A DNA stretch of 48,062 nt from positions 1-48,062 of the forward strand of contig WRGR01000035.1 of NCBI GenBank assembly GCA_009787085.1, in the 5' to 3' direction. Shown here piece after piece: positions 23,760-35,000 of the stretch (the stretch's first letter is position 1; the number at the start of each line of letters is the position of its first letter). Source of the stretch: Actinomycetes bacterium. GTDB lineage: Bacteria > Actinomycetota > Coriobacteriia > Coriobacteriales > UBA8131. The notes below the pieces were generated by a model. It ran no database searches and was not told where the DNA came from. It saw only the letters and a program-made list of their open reading frames with translations. The position numbers and the translations under genes were made by a program.

Positions 23760-25355
23760 TTAGGAAGTCTTCCCCAGTCGAGCCAATAGCCAGTCTTGGC
23801 CGATGGCCGTTAGCTCGTCGGCTAGCTGCTGGTAGTCTTGGCCGTTGCTGCGGGCGAGGCGGGCGACTTCCTCGTGTTCCGGGCGTATCCATAGCGGTTT
23901 GTGCTTGTTTGCGGCGCTGTTCGGCTGGCTAGGGGGCGTGGCATCGTCCTCGATAAAATGCCCGTGCTTGTAGCGCACTAGCCCGTAGGGGGTTTTTAGG
24001 CTCACCGACTCACGCTCTAGCACCAGGCGCTGGACACTGCGGATGCGCACACCGAGACTGCCGGTCAACTTGAGCGTCAGTGTAGCTAGGTGCTGGCTTT
24101 CAGAGGGCAAGCAGAGCAGGCTGAGCTTGCAGGCCAGGCGGCCCTTCTTCATGGTTATCGGCTCTTGCCAAACGTCTAGGGTTCCGGCGGCCAGCAGTTC
24201 CTCGCAAACAAAGGCCAAGGCCTCCGGGGTGCGGTGGTCGATGTTGCATTCGATCAGCGCCGCGTTTTGCAACAGCGGTTGGGCATCGGAGCGGCCAACG
24301 GGTTGATCGTCAGATCGGCCGCCCGGCCGCCCGCTGGCTCGACTGCCCCCTGCGCTGATCGGCTGGCTGTCGGGTTGGCCGCCGGGCTGGCTGCCAGTTG
24401 CGTTGATCGGCATCTCCCTAGCCAGCGGCATGAAAGATTGCGGGTCAAGCCGGCAATGACCGAATAGTGTATTGGTCGATAGTGTATTGGTTGAAACCTC
24501 ATCCAGATCGGCACTTCCCCATGAGCAGGGCTCGCCGAGCAGTGCCCGCAGGGTGTTGCTCGCCCCTAGCACCTCGCGTGAGCCGGCACCATAGCCCAGT
24601 GCCAGCGGTCGCATGGTGGGGTAGGGCTGCCAATGGGTGACGAAGCCCGCCGCTAGCGCCGCTCCGGTGGGCGTGGTCATCTCCCCGGGGTATGGCCCAG
24701 CCTCAACCGGCAACCCAAAGACCAACGCCGCAGTGGCCGGGGCAGGCACCGGCAGCTCGCCATGGGCGCAATGTACGCGACCGAAGCCCAGTACTAGGGG
24801 AGTAGCGTAGACTGCTAGCGGTGCCAAGCGCCCAAGCAGCCAGGCGTTGCCAACGATATCGATGATCGAGTCCGCTGCGCCTACCTCATGGAAGTGCACC
24901 TCGTCTATGGCCTTGTCATGCACTGTGGCCTCAGCCCGGGCGATGGCCTCGAAAACCCGTAGCGCCAGCGTGCTGACCGCATCGTCCAGGGTCTCCTTGT
25001 CGCTCGCCGCTTCGATCAGGGCGCGGATCTCGCGCCAGTTACGCTGGCGAGCAAGCTTTTCAGCCACGGTGATATGGGTGGCGGAAATACCACCGCGCAC
25101 CACCTGTTGGCGGCAGATCTCGACATTCGGCAGCAGCTCTTGGCAAAGTTCCTGAAGCTCTGTGAAATTGGCCAACCCTAGCTGCTCGGCTAACTCCAAC
25201 AAGGCTCCTAGCAGCTTGTCCCCTGATGCTCCTGTAGAAAAATCCAAGTGGAGCAGGGCAGCGCAGCCCGCATTCGCCCTTGCCAGCGGGGCAAAAGATT
25301 GCGGGCCAGGCCCGCAATGACGGGGAGGGAGCAGTGCCGCGCCCTTCTCCAGCAC
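23760..25355 (-). CDS. larC: LarC nickel-pincer cofactor synthase with repeat-derived inserts
   Basis: CTP-dependent enzyme that inserts nickel into the pincer cofactor of lactate racemase. GTG 25355 overlaps the larB stop by 1 nt, giving 531 residues against roughly 400 to 420 in the family. Core motifs: LHLDFSTGASGDKLLGALLE (start of the normal protein, about residue 36), VHFHEVGAADSIIDIVGNAW, HGELPVPAPATAALV and GEMTTPTGAAL. The C-terminal half restarts at ALIECNIDHRTPEALAFVCE. The extra length is an N-terminal 35-residue extension (RHCGPGPQSFAPLA) and a central insert (GHCRLDPQSFMPLA plus a Gly/Gln/Ser-rich stretch). Both contain the palindromic repeat read in the same phase. Unlike Lactobacillus plantarum, no frameshift is needed to join the two halves. 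Confidence 0.88.
   Translation of the reverse strand: MLEKGAALLPPRHCGPGPQSFAPLARANAGCAALLHLDFSTGASGDKLLGALLELAEQLGLANFTELQELCQELLPNVEICRQQVVRGGISATHITVAEKLARQRNWREIRALIEAASDKETLDDAVSTLALRVFEAIARAEATVHDKAIDEVHFHEVGAADSIIDIVGNAWLLGRLAPLAVYATPLVLGFGRVHCAHGELPVPAPATAALVFGLPVEAGPYPGEMTTPTGAALAAGFVTHWQPYPTMRPLALGYGAGSREVLGASNTLRALLGEPCSWGSADLDEVSTNTLSTNTLFGHCRLDPQSFMPLAREMPINATGSQPGGQPDSQPISAGGSRASGRPGGRSDDQPVGRSDAQPLLQNAALIECNIDHRTPEALAFVCEELLAAGTLDVWQEPITMKKGRLACKLSLLCLPSESQHLATLTLKLTGSLGVRIRSVQRLVLERESVSLKTPYGLVRYKHGHFIEDDATPPSQPNSAANKHKPLWIRPEHEEVARLARSNGQDYQQLADELTAIGQDWLLARLGKTS
24403..24460. repeat. palindromic element copy inside larC (centre)
   Basis: TTGATCGGCATCTCCCTAG (24403-24421) is an element end, followed by the core AAAGATTGCGGGTCAAGCCG (about 24433-24452) continuing GCAATGAC. 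Immediately after, ATAGTGTATTGGT is present twice (about 24464 and 24480), encoding Ser-Thr-Asn-Thr-Leu twice. The gene frame is uninterrupted. Confidence 0.75.
25282..25324. repeat. palindromic element copy inside larC (N-terminal extension)
   Basis: GCCAGCGGGGCAAAAGATTG (25282-25301) then CGGGCCAGGCCCGCAATGAC (25302-25321). It shares the left flank GCCAGCGG with the central larC copy and is read in the same phase (PQSFAPLA versus PQSFMPLA). Confidence 0.75.
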
Positions 25356-26254
25356 TACTCGGCGCTCCTTTGAGCTGGCAGGTTGATACGGTGGGCGATG
25401 ACACCAGCGCCGAAGCCGTTGTCGATATTCACCACGCTGACCCCCATGGAGCAGGAGTTGAGCATTCCCAGCAAGGCCGCCAAGCCGCCGAAGTTGGCTC
25501 CGTAGCCGATGGAGGTGGGTACTGCGATCACCGGCACCCGTACTAGGCCGGCGATCAGTGATGGCAGGGCGCCTTCCATGCCGGCCACGGCGACGATCAC
25601 CCGGGCAGTACGCAGCTCTTCGGTGTGGCCGAGCGCCCGGTGTAGGCCGGCGATGCCGATGTCTGCCAGCAGCAGCACATCAGAGCCCATCACCCGGGCA
25701 GTCAAGGCTGCCTCTTCAGCCACCGGTAGGTCGCTGGTGCCAGCGCAGCAGACGACCACCCTGCCATTGCCACCTTTGGCGGCGAGGATGTCGGCGGCGG
25801 AGCTTCCAGAAACCCGGATATTGCCTTCCCGGCGGTCGAGATAGAGAATGCCGCAGGATGAGACGAAGTGGACGGCTGCCGCCTCGGCCGCCGATGTGCC
25901 AACTGGGGCGGCAGCCGACCCGGCCACCGACGTAGCGGCGGCCATCGCAGTTTTGGCAGCAACGGCCTGTTCGGCCGATGCCCGGGTACAAAGCACCACC
26001 GGGTGCGCCTCGGCCAACGCTCGCATAATCTGAGCCACCTGCTCTGGGGTTTTCCCGGCACCGAAGATGACTTCCGGGAAGCCGCAGCGGTCGGCACGGT
26101 CGTAGTCTAGTTGCGCGCTGCCGTCAAGTGAAAACGACCCATCATTAAATGGATACACCGGCATCACGCTGCTATGATGCAAATGACCAAAGGCTCCTGC
26201 CGCAACCTCGGATTCGGCATCGGCACTATCGGGCAACTGGGCATTATCAAACAC
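25355..26254 (-). CDS. larB: LarB, pyridinium-3,5-biscarboxylic acid mononucleotide synthase
   Basis: Carboxylates nicotinic acid adenine dinucleotide and cleaves it, the first step of nickel-pincer cofactor synthesis. 299 residues; GTG 26254 follows AAAGGAGGTGCC. The N-terminal half carries RCGFPEVIFGAGKTPEQVAQ. The PurE-like C-terminal half has VVVCCAGTSDLPVAEEAALT, VIVAVAGMEGALPSLIAGLV, AVPTSIGYGANFGGLAALLG and VVNIDNGFGAGVIAHRINLP. An Ala-rich insert (SVAGSAAAPVGTSAAEAA) separates the halves. Forms an operon with larC. LarE and LarA are not in the window. Confidence 0.92.
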   Translation of the reverse strand: MFDNAQLPDSADAESEVAAGAFGHLHHSSVMPVYPFNDGSFSLDGSAQLDYDRADRCGFPEVIFGAGKTPEQVAQIMRALAEAHPVVLCTRASAEQAVAAKTAMAAATSVAGSAAAPVGTSAAEAAAVHFVSSCGILYLDRREGNIRVSGSSAADILAAKGGNGRVVVCCAGTSDLPVAEEAALTARVMGSDVLLLADIGIAGLHRALGHTEELRTARVIVAVAGMEGALPSLIAGLVRVPVIAVPTSIGYGANFGGLAALLGMLNSCSMGVSVVNIDNGFGAGVIAHRINLPAQRSAE

Positions 26255-26523
26255 GGCACCTCCTTTCTATTGTCATTATCGCACTTCGAGAAGAAGGTGG
26301 TGGTGCTACAGCAGCCGTCGATACTCCACTTATGATACCGCCGATGTAACAATGGATGCACGTCTATATGACAAGCGCACCATTTCTCACGCAGGACCTC
26401 CCGTAAAACTCCATTTTCGTTTATCATGAATGGTGCCAATCATGCGGCAAGAACCCATTATCGGTGAAGAGTATTGAAGGGCGCTAGAGATATCAAAAAC
26501 AAACGAGAAATAGGAGGCTAGTA

Positions 26524-27081
26524 ATGACAGATTTTGCAACATCGAAGACCAAGGCCAATCTGGAAGCGGCGTTTGCCGGCGAATCCCAGGCCACCAACAA
26601 ATACCACTATTTCGCTTCTAAGGCCCGCACTGAGGGCTACCAGCAAATCTCCAACATCTTTATGGAGACCTCGGGCAACGAACGCGAGCATGCCAAACTG
26701 TGGTTTAAGATTCTCGCCTCTGGCGGTCAGACCCCCGGCCAGGTACCGAGCACTGTAGACAACCTGAAGGCTGCCGCCGCCGGTGAGAATTATGAGTGGA
26801 CCGACATGTATGCTAGCTTTGCCGCCACCGCCCGCGAAGAGGGGTTCAACGAGATCGCCGAGCTTTTCGATGGCGTTGCTGCTGTAGAAAAAGACCACGA
26901 GAAGCGCTATAACCAGCTGGTCGAGCGTTTGGAGAAGGGCGAAGTTTTCAAGCGCGACAATGTTAAGGTCTGGAAGTGCCTGAACTGCGGACATCTACAC
27001 TTCGGCGAGGCCGCCCCGGCTTGCTGCCCGGTTTGCTCCCATGCCCAGAGCTACTTTGAGGAATGGGCGCCCAACTACTAA
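26524..27081 (+). CDS. rbr: rubrerythrin
   Basis: Non-haem di-iron peroxidase that reduces hydrogen peroxide in anaerobes. 185 residues from ATG 26524 after ATAGGAGGC. The four-helix di-iron domain supplies Glu/His ligands ([44 protein letters not shown]). The C-terminal rubredoxin-like domain has [13 protein letters not shown] and [15 protein letters not shown], with its four Fe-binding Cys. Complete and of usual length. The 269-nt gap to larB shows no clear operator. Confidence 0.96.
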   Translation: MTDFATSKTKANLEAAFAGESQATNKYHYFASKARTEGYQQISNIFMETSGNEREHAKLWFKILASGGQTPGQVPSTVDNLKAAAAGENYEWTDMYASFAATAREEGFNEIAELFDGVAAVEKDHEKRYNQLVERLEKGEVFKRDNVKVWKCLNCGHLHFGEAAPACCPVCSHAQSYFEEWAPNY

Positions 27082-27247
27082 GAAGTCATGGGGATCAGGC
27101 TGTTTGAGCTGAACCGTATTGCACATTGGGAACAGTGGTCGGATGGCATGACAGCACTAATTGGTACTTCCGTAAAGTATCCGTCACCCATTTAGCACTG
27201 GACAACAGCCTAAGGATGCAGTACATTAGATCAACCCTCCCCAGGGT

Positions 27248-27287
27248 GAGCCGCCGGTGGTTTTCCACTGGTGGCTCTCTTTTTTTC
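27248..27287 (+). terminator. intrinsic terminator downstream of rubrerythrin
   Basis: A 13-bp stem GAGCCGCCGGTGG / CCACTGGTGGCTC with two G-T pairs and a TTTT loop is followed by TCTTTTTTT. It ends about 200 nt after rbr and just before apgM. The 166 nt between rbr and the stem show no ORF. Confidence 0.85.
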
Positions 27288-27301
27288 TTGCTGGGCTCTC
27301 C

Positions 27302-27307
27302 TATAAT
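27302..27307 (+). promoter_or_regulatory. -10 box of a promoter for apgM
   Basis: A perfect TATAAT lies 34 nt upstream of the apgM start. No good -35 is visible because the terminator T-run occupies that position, so initiation may depend on the -10 and its context. Confidence 0.45.
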
Positions 27308-27340
27308 GGATGTAGTGGCTATAGGCAAAGGATGTGAGTG

Positions 27341-28558
27341 ATGAAGTATGTCGTGGTGATCTTGGACGGGGCGGCGGGAGAGGCGTTGGACGAATTTGAC
27401 GGCCTGACTTCTTTGCAGGTGGCGCACACCCCCCACCTTGATGCTTTGGCGGCAAGCGGGCGGGTCGGGCTGTCTGTCAATGTGCCCGACAGCTTAGAAC
27501 CCTCGTCCAACGTTGCCTGTACCTCGATACTTGGCTATGACCCCTTGGATTATCCCGTTGGCCGCGGTGCCTTGGAGCTCTCTGCTTTGAAAGTCGCCTT
27601 GGCTGACGATGAAGTTGCCCTGAGGGCCAACCTCTGCCACGTTTCCCCGAACGGTATCATGGCTAGCTATTCCACCAACAATATCTCCAGTGAGGATGGA
27701 CACGCCCTTGCTGATGAGCTAAAACAGGTTTTGGATGACGATCAGTGCCGACTTTACAAGGGCACCGGCTTTCGTCTTTACCTAGTGGTGCGCGACCGCC
27801 CTGGGCTAATGCAGACCAAGCTGTCTGCTGCCCATGAGATCACTGATCTCGCCGTCAAGGACTTTTTGCCAGCAGGGCCCGAGGCTGCTTTCATCACTGA
27901 CTATATGGCTCGTGCTCACGCTGTATTGGCGGCCTCGGCGGTCAACCAACGGCTGGCCGCCGAGGGCAAGATGATTGCCACTGACCTGATGTGCTTTTGG
28001 CCAGGTCAGCGCCCACAAAGCATGGAGGCCTTTACTGCGCGCTATGGCCTCTGTGCCGCGATGAGCACTGGTGTTGACTTGCTGGCCGGCATTGCCAATT
28101 TGATCGATATGGACTGTTGTGACTTTCCGGGCGTTACCGATGGCCCAGACAATGACTACGCTGCCCAAGGCGAAGGCGCACTGAGCATGTTGGCCGACCA
28201 CGACTTGGCTTTCGTGCATGTCGAGGCACCCGATGCCGAGGGTCACGACGGCAACGCCGTTGGCAAGAAACAGGCTATTGAGGCCATTGACCGAGAGATA
28301 ATCGGGCGGCTGTGCAGTTGGGACAAAGAGCCGCTGCGGATATTGGCCTTGCCCGACCATCCGACGCCGGTGGCCAGCAAACGCCATAGCCGTGATCCAG
28401 TGCCCTTTGTGCTGGCTGGCCCGGGCATTGCCAGCAACGGGGCAAAGCGCCTGACCGAGGTCGAGGCAGCTGGCACTGGCCTCGTAGTCGACCCCGGTTG
28501 GAAGCTCTTAGGCACCTTCCTTAGCCGGCCGGGACTGCACCAGTTAAAGATAAGCTAA
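27341..28558 (+). CDS. apgM: archaeal-type cofactor-independent phosphoglycerate mutase
   Basis: Interconverts 3- and 2-phosphoglycerate without 2,3-bisphosphoglycerate. 405 residues from ATG 27341 (a GTG one codon earlier is possible; AAAGGA precedes). Alkaline-phosphatase-superfamily metal and nucleophile motifs: VVVILDGAAGE, SSNVACTSILGYDPLDYPVG, FVHVEAPDAEGHDGN and LALPDHPTPVASKRHSRDPV. No truncation seen. Confidence 0.9.
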   Translation: MKYVVVILDGAAGEALDEFDGLTSLQVAHTPHLDALAASGRVGLSVNVPDSLEPSSNVACTSILGYDPLDYPVGRGALELSALKVALADDEVALRANLCHVSPNGIMASYSTNNISSEDGHALADELKQVLDDDQCRLYKGTGFRLYLVVRDRPGLMQTKLSAAHEITDLAVKDFLPAGPEAAFITDYMARAHAVLAASAVNQRLAAEGKMIATDLMCFWPGQRPQSMEAFTARYGLCAAMSTGVDLLAGIANLIDMDCCDFPGVTDGPDNDYAAQGEGALSMLADHDLAFVHVEAPDAEGHDGNAVGKKQAIEAIDREIIGRLCSWDKEPLRILALPDHPTPVASKRHSRDPVPFVLAGPGIASNGAKRLTEVEAAGTGLVVDPGWKLLGTFLSRPGLHQLKIS

Positions 28559-28852
28559 AAATGGATCAACAAGGAATAATAGTCATTTTTTTGTTGAGCC
28601 AACCGGCTTCTATTCCAGCCTATAGGCATCTAGGCTTAAACAGCCAACGGTCTGAAAGTTGCTAAATAGCGGGGGATCATAAGACGGCGTATTCAAATAT
28701 GGAGATTTTATGGAATTTCATTTGGCTATCCGTAGGCCGCCGTAGCGCATTTGCCGCTTCAGAATTGTTCCCAATGGTAAAACTATTGTAAAAAATTTGT
28801 ATATGCTGGCAAGTTTATTGCGGCAATTACCAGCAAAACGGCACCTAAGCCT
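28559..28852 (+). promoter_or_regulatory. intergenic region with a 30-bp box shared with the second giant gene
   Basis: The AT-rich gap between apgM and the giant gene contains, at 28689-28718, a sequence that matches 43594-43623 at 28 of 30 positions (contains AATATGGAG and TTTTATGGAATTT). Both copies precede genes for giant secreted proteins. A weak inverted repeat (ATCAACAA ... TTGTTGA) with a T-run at 28565-28597 may end apgM transcription. No gene is seen. Confidence 0.5.
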
Positions 28853-28881
28853 TTGAATTTTAGCCAAAATAATTGTAAAGT
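28853..28881 (+). promoter_or_regulatory. candidate promoter for the giant surface protein
   Basis: TTGAAT (28853-28858) and TAAAGT (28876-28881) are spaced by 17 bp, about 145 nt before the ATG. Each hexamer matches consensus at 4 of 6 positions. The start codon itself has a strong AAGGAGGA site. Confidence 0.4.
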
Positions 28882-29025
28882 AGAAATGTAACTCACAGGA
28901 TATGCCACATTGAGCTAGATCATTGCTCCAGGGGGGATGTAAGGTAAGCGGAGGAACAATGGGGTCGGTGGCATACACGGTGCCTGTGCCGGGAGAGGAA
29001 ATGTGGAGCAAGGAGGATTCACGAG

Positions 29026-32000
29026 ATGAATAACGTTCGTGCCTTGAGGTCATCAAAAAAGATGTTAGGATCGCAGGAGGGCAGATGCTGTCGAAAACGC
29101 TGCCGAAGAAGTCGGGGAGCCTTTGGCAAGGCTCTTTCCGTGTTTGTCGCCGTGAGCATGGTTTTTACGATAGCCGTGCCTTCGGGGCTTTTTGCCGGCC
29201 CGGGTTTTGCGCCTAGCGCCGACTTGGCGGAATACAGCACAGGATCGGCCACTTCCATCATTGCGGCCAACAACGCTGCCCAGCCGAGCAGCACAAGCCA
29301 GCCACAGAAGGCAAGCGTGGCTCCGACCGTTAGCCCGGTGCTGGAATACTTCACGGAGCCGCCTGTTTCTGCCACCGAGGTCGGCAACGCCACCCCGCCG
29401 AACAATACCGGCCAGTCGCAAGGGGCAGACACGGCTCCAACTGCTGACTCGGCGTTTGTCGATTATCCGGCAGTTCTACCCTATCAGCCCGAACAGCCCG
29501 ACCAGCCCGAACAGCCTGAGCAACCCGATCAGCCGGTCCAGCCCGAGCAGCCGATTCCGTTCGACCAGTTCGAGCAGCCTTACCAAGACGACCAGCCAAG
29601 CCCGCCTGATCTGAGCAACGTTGGACTGGGCATCGGCATCATGCCGCTCTCCGTGACCCTGCTTGCCCCCGGCGTGGTTGCCGTCGACAACTGGGCCGAT
29701 CTGAGAAGTGCTATCGCTGACCCAGCAGTCGTCGAGATCCGCCTGAACGGAAGCATCCAGCGGACGGCAGGCGCCACCACTTGGCCAACTGACCTAGGCA
29801 TCGTCAACCGCAGCCTGACCATTGACGGCCAAGGCCACAGTTTGGACTTCCGTGCTGGTGGGGCTGCTACTGCCATCGTCCGTCCGGGCTTTTACCTCGC
29901 CTATCAGGGGGCAGGGGCATTCACGTTGAAGAATATCGACATCATCCGCCCCAACGGCGGCGAGGACTCGCTAGTCGAGATAGCCAACAGTGCCGGTAGC
30001 GCGGTCACCGAACCCACGGATCTGCTGAACAGCGCCGCCGCCGCCACGTCCTCCCCAACCACTGGCAGTGGCTGGACGGTGAACTTCTCCAACATCAACA
30101 CCTCCGTCGCTCCTTCCAGTGGCTTGGTGCTTGTTCCGGCCGGCACGGTGAACTTTACCGGCAATGTGACTTGGGACTGCTCGACCGGCAGCGCTCCGAA
30201 CAACTGCGTGGTCTTTGCCGCCAATACCACTATCAGCGGCTCTGGCACTGTGGTGACCCTGCGCAACCATAACGCCTCATCCACCGTCGAGGACATGCCG
30301 ACCATTCGTGCCAACGTCAACGGTTCTCGGAACTCCGTCAACGTCACAGGTGGGGCGCAGGCTAACTTGGAGAACATGGGGCGTGGTCTGACCCAGGTCA
30401 TTTCATTGGCGTCCGGCGACGGCGGTGACAGCCGCCCTGCCGGTACCAGTACCTTTGTTGTTGTTAGTGGTGCCGGGACCGTGCTCAACGCCAACGGTCA
30501 CGGTGCTGGTACTGGCCCTGAGGGTGGCACCATGGTTATGGTCGCCGCCGCCACTACCGCCAATGGCGGCGGCGGTTTCCAGATCACTGGCGGCGCCAAG
30601 GTCAACGTCCACGCCTGGTCGCCTTCCGGCACTACCGGCATGCCGGCTATGATCCAACAGGTCGACGGCGGCCAGTTCATCTTAGATGGCGAGGGCACCG
30701 AGCTGAACGTGATCGCTGACGGCAACAACAATGATTTGGCCGGCGCGATCCGCATTCGTTTGGTTGGTAACCAGACTTTTGCTGTTTCCAATTTGGCTAA
30801 GCTGTATGTTCTGCGCACTGCCCGTAATGGTGGCTTCAGGCCGCCGGCCATTCGCTTTGGCCCTGGCGCGAACAACAACTTCATCGTCACCAGCGGCGGT
30901 ACGGTGCGCGTTGAGAACCAGGGCAACGGCAGCACCGCTACCACAGATACTGCAGCCCAAAACGGTGCTGTAGAGTTTGATGCCAACAACTTCACCTTCG
31001 ATGTCTCCGGCAGCTCAACTTGGGCAACATCTGGGCAAACGCTAAGTGGCGGCAGCTATTATCCCGGCATGAAGCAGCCCAGCGCCATTGAGCTCATCGC
31101 CCGCAGCGGCGCAGCGGTGTCGGGTGGTGTCCATACTGGTGGCAAGATATCTGTTCGTGACAATGCGGTGTTTGTGGCCAGAGGCAATGTCAACAGCGAC
31201 ACTGCCGCTATCTTCTCGGCCGGCTCGCCTTTCACTTTCAGCTGTGACAACCCCTTGTACTACGACTTCACCAACACCCGTGCCAACGGCACTACTGGCA
31301 CCATGAAGGGCGGTATGGTCTTCCACATTACTGGGGCTTCGTCGACCTACTCTATCAAGAACTCCAACCTTGAGGTTTGGCGCAACGGCCGCAGCCTGAC
31401 TGCCAACAATACCGCTGGCGGCACCTACGACCCGATCGACAACAGCCCCTATAAGTCGTGGATCAGGGTCGATGCCACCTTCAGTGCTGCCAACTTCGCC
31501 TCGCTGGCCTCCACCGACCCGGCGCTGGCGGCCACGGCTGCCAGCTTCGGCACCCAAGGCATGCTCTCCTACACCCGTATCAGCGGCAACAATGCCAAGC
31601 CCCAGCTCACCGGGGCCGGCTCCGACCCGCTGACCAACGCCGACAAGTACATCCGGGCTGTCGGCGTGGTACCCGAGGGCTTGAACTTCGCCGGCCGGCC
31701 GATTTGGGACAGCGAGGTCAAGGCTTACGTTCAGCGTACTCAGGCCAACGGTACAGTGACCAATAACCTGCTGGCTGGGACATCCATCAACCATGAGAAC
31801 GTTTGGGAGCAAGAGGTTGCCGCTAACAACCCGCGTTACAGCGGCGTGGTGCGCTATGACGCCGGCGGCTTTCTGACAACCGGGGACTCCTACAAGTTCA
31901 CGGACGTTTGGCGTGGCGCTGCCGATAACCCCAACGACCCCAAGTCTCACCATGAGGTCCCGCCGAACATCCAAGGTGGTGCTGCCAGCGCTCAGACTGT

Positions 32001-35000
32001 GCTCGATGTTACGCCGCCGGTTCCGGGCATCATCACCCAGGTCAACGGCCAGGCCGCCAACGGTCGCTTCCTTACTGGTCAGGCCACGATATCCGGTACC
32101 TATCCAACTGAGGAAGCCTACAACCCCGAGGAGCCGGTGGCGGTACGTGCCCAGGTGGTGCGTTCCGGCCAGCCGGTCAGCGGCTTGAGCTTCGATGGCA
32201 CCCTAAACGCCCAGGCTCGCTTGTTCACGGTCGAGATTCCGGCGAACGTCAGCGAGACACAGCTCAACGAGGGCGACAAGATATTCATTCTGCTCAAAGA
32301 TGCTAACGGCAACGAGAACCCGATTGCCGCCACCCCCTACCATGATGCCCTCATCCCGGCTGGTGCGAGCCTCACGGTCGAGGTTTTCCCGGTGATCATC
32401 AACGGCCAGGATAAGGTAATCGGCCTAAACGAGGCCCGTGACATTCTGGATATCGACCGCGACGGTGTGGCCACCGGCGCTACCGGCAGCTTCACCAAAG
32501 GCTCGGTGGATGCTAACCTGCTGCAACTGATCGCTGCCAGTGGCACTGCCGCCCCCGGTAAAAGCCCGGATGTCTTGAGCATTTACTTGGCCAGCGTCCA
32601 GCCTCCCTTTACCAAGGCCAGCGCGGTCGATCAGGTGAAAGCGAACAACGCTTTTGCCGACTTCACGCTGAAGGTTGGCTCGGAGCTGCAAAACCCCGGC
32701 CCTGCCCATTCTAACTTGGTCTACGCCAAGGACTTTAGTGTTCGGGTGATCCCCCGCGACAACCCCGGTCCGCCGGCGGCCAACGACTTCAACATCTCGG
32801 CTGCCAATGCCGCCACGCTGATGGCCAAGGGCGCTACCGAGAAGGCTGCCGAGTTCATCCAGCGTGCTGATGCCGTGGCCGCGCCGAACGGCAACATGGA
32901 CACACCGTTTGACCAGTGGACTTCTGCCAATGTGGAGTTTGTATCGACCACCATGCCCGTAAGCCCGGTTGCTGACACTACCTATACTGCGACCTTCGCG
33001 GTCAAGGGCAATCCGACCAAGACTACTACCGTCAATATCTATGTCTCCCTAGGCGTGGTGCCAATGCTAACGGTGACATCGCCGATCAACATCGCTATTG
33101 GCTCACCGGCGCTCACCACATCTGACTACATGAACGGCGTCCGCGCTACCAAAAACCAAAGCGGTGCGGACATCACCAACCAAGTGGCCAACAACAGCGC
33201 CACCAACCCGGTGAACACTGCCAAGGCCGGCCTTTATCCGGTTACCTACACGGTAACCAACGATGACGGCAACTTGACTACGGCGACCCGCCTCTATGTG
33301 GTTAACGACGGCAGCTATGTGGCCACCGACCCCAATGACAACGTCACCCCAGACTACGTGCTGCATGCCCGTAGCTTCGTGGTCAAGAAGGCTGATGCCA
33401 GCACGGCCACTGTCAACACCATGGCCGAGGTAGAGGCTTGGCGCGTCAACATCGCCGCCGCCAACGGCCGGGCATCCGTGGCCGCCGGCCTGACCACCAA
33501 CTCCAAGAGTTATGGGGCAGGCTGTGCTGTTGGTGACTATCCGTTGGTCGTCGCCATCACCGAGGCAACTGGTGTCACTCAGGCTATCACTGCTACCGTG
33601 GTGGAAAAAGACGTGCTCCAGACCGCAGCCGACCCAACTACTAACATCCGCTACAGCATTGCCGCCAACTCAGCCTCGCTTTTGGCCAACCAAGTAAGCG
33701 GCTATGTTGGCAAAGACGCAGCGGTAAGCCAGAAGCTGATCACCTTGGCCGCTGCCCAAGGCTGGAAGCTGACCAACCTCTCCGAGCCCAAGACGGTGGT
33801 CGTCACTGACAATCCGATTCCGTTCAACGCTCGTTCCGGCGACACCTACCCAGTGACCTTCGCCGTTGCCGAGTCGCCGACTATCACTTGCACGGTGAAC
33901 GTTGTCATTGGTGGCACACCGCCGGTGATCAGCTTTGATGAGGCACCATTGGTCATCGCCCAGCAGACCGGCGCAAATGCCCATGTCCTAACAGCCGACG
34001 AGCTGAAACTGAGGATGCAGGTGACCGATGCTGAAGACACCGACAGCGCCGCCCTGCTGACAGCCACTACGGCCAGCGTTGCCCAGAACCAGCCGATCAA
34101 CACCCGCAACGTTGGTGTCTACAAGGTCAGTTACTCGGTCACCGACTCCGACAACATGACTAGCACAGCGGTGCGTGCCGTGGTGATCGACGATGGCCGC
34201 TACGTTATCGACAAGACCAACAAGGTGATCATCGGCGCCCGCAACTTTGTGGTCAAGCAGTCCCAGGTTCAAGGCACGGAGAGCGAGGTGCGCTCCTACA
34301 GTTGGTCGGAGGCCTATGACATCGATGGCAACCCCGTGGCTTTGTCTCTGGGGCCTTTGCCTGATGGTTGGCAGAAGAACCCTGCCCTCAAGGACTACCC
34401 CTTCACTTGGCAAGCGCAGGGCGCCAACGGCGTCTGGGTGCAGAAAGCCATCACCGGCACCGTGGTCGATGCCGACGAGGTCAGCCCGACCGACAAGGAC
34501 AGCCGCTATACCATTGTGGCTTCCAACTTCGCTGTCAACACCGCCGCTGCCACCCAACTGATGGCTAGCACAGATGCCGCCTTCATGGCTGCCGACCGCG
34601 CCAATGTGCACGTCTATAAGCTGCTGCCCGGCATCGCCGACCAAACGGCCCTTATCGCCGACCGGGGCAACTTCTCCGCCGCTACCAACGCTAGCCCGGG
34701 CTATCCCATCAAATTCGCCATCCAAGGGATGTTGGAGAACAACGTGACCATTCGCGGCACTGTTTCTGATGGTGCCCCCCCAGTGCTAACTGTTCCCACC
34801 CCAGTGGAGATTTGGATTGGCGCTGCGGCCGCTCTGCCGGCCACCGCCATACTGCCGGCGGCTTGGACTCCCGACGGCCTGCACAGTGTCAGCGTCAGCG
34901 ACCCCGACCAGCCCGGCCTTTCCACGGCCGACGTGGTGGTCAGCGGTGACACGGTGGACACTGCTGCCCCCGGCCTCTACAAGCTGCATTATGCGGTAAC

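Noticed and set aside
26164-26439. 91-codon minus-strand ORF upstream of larB
   Set aside because: It overlaps the start of larB in another frame, lacks a ribosome binding site and has no family resemblance.
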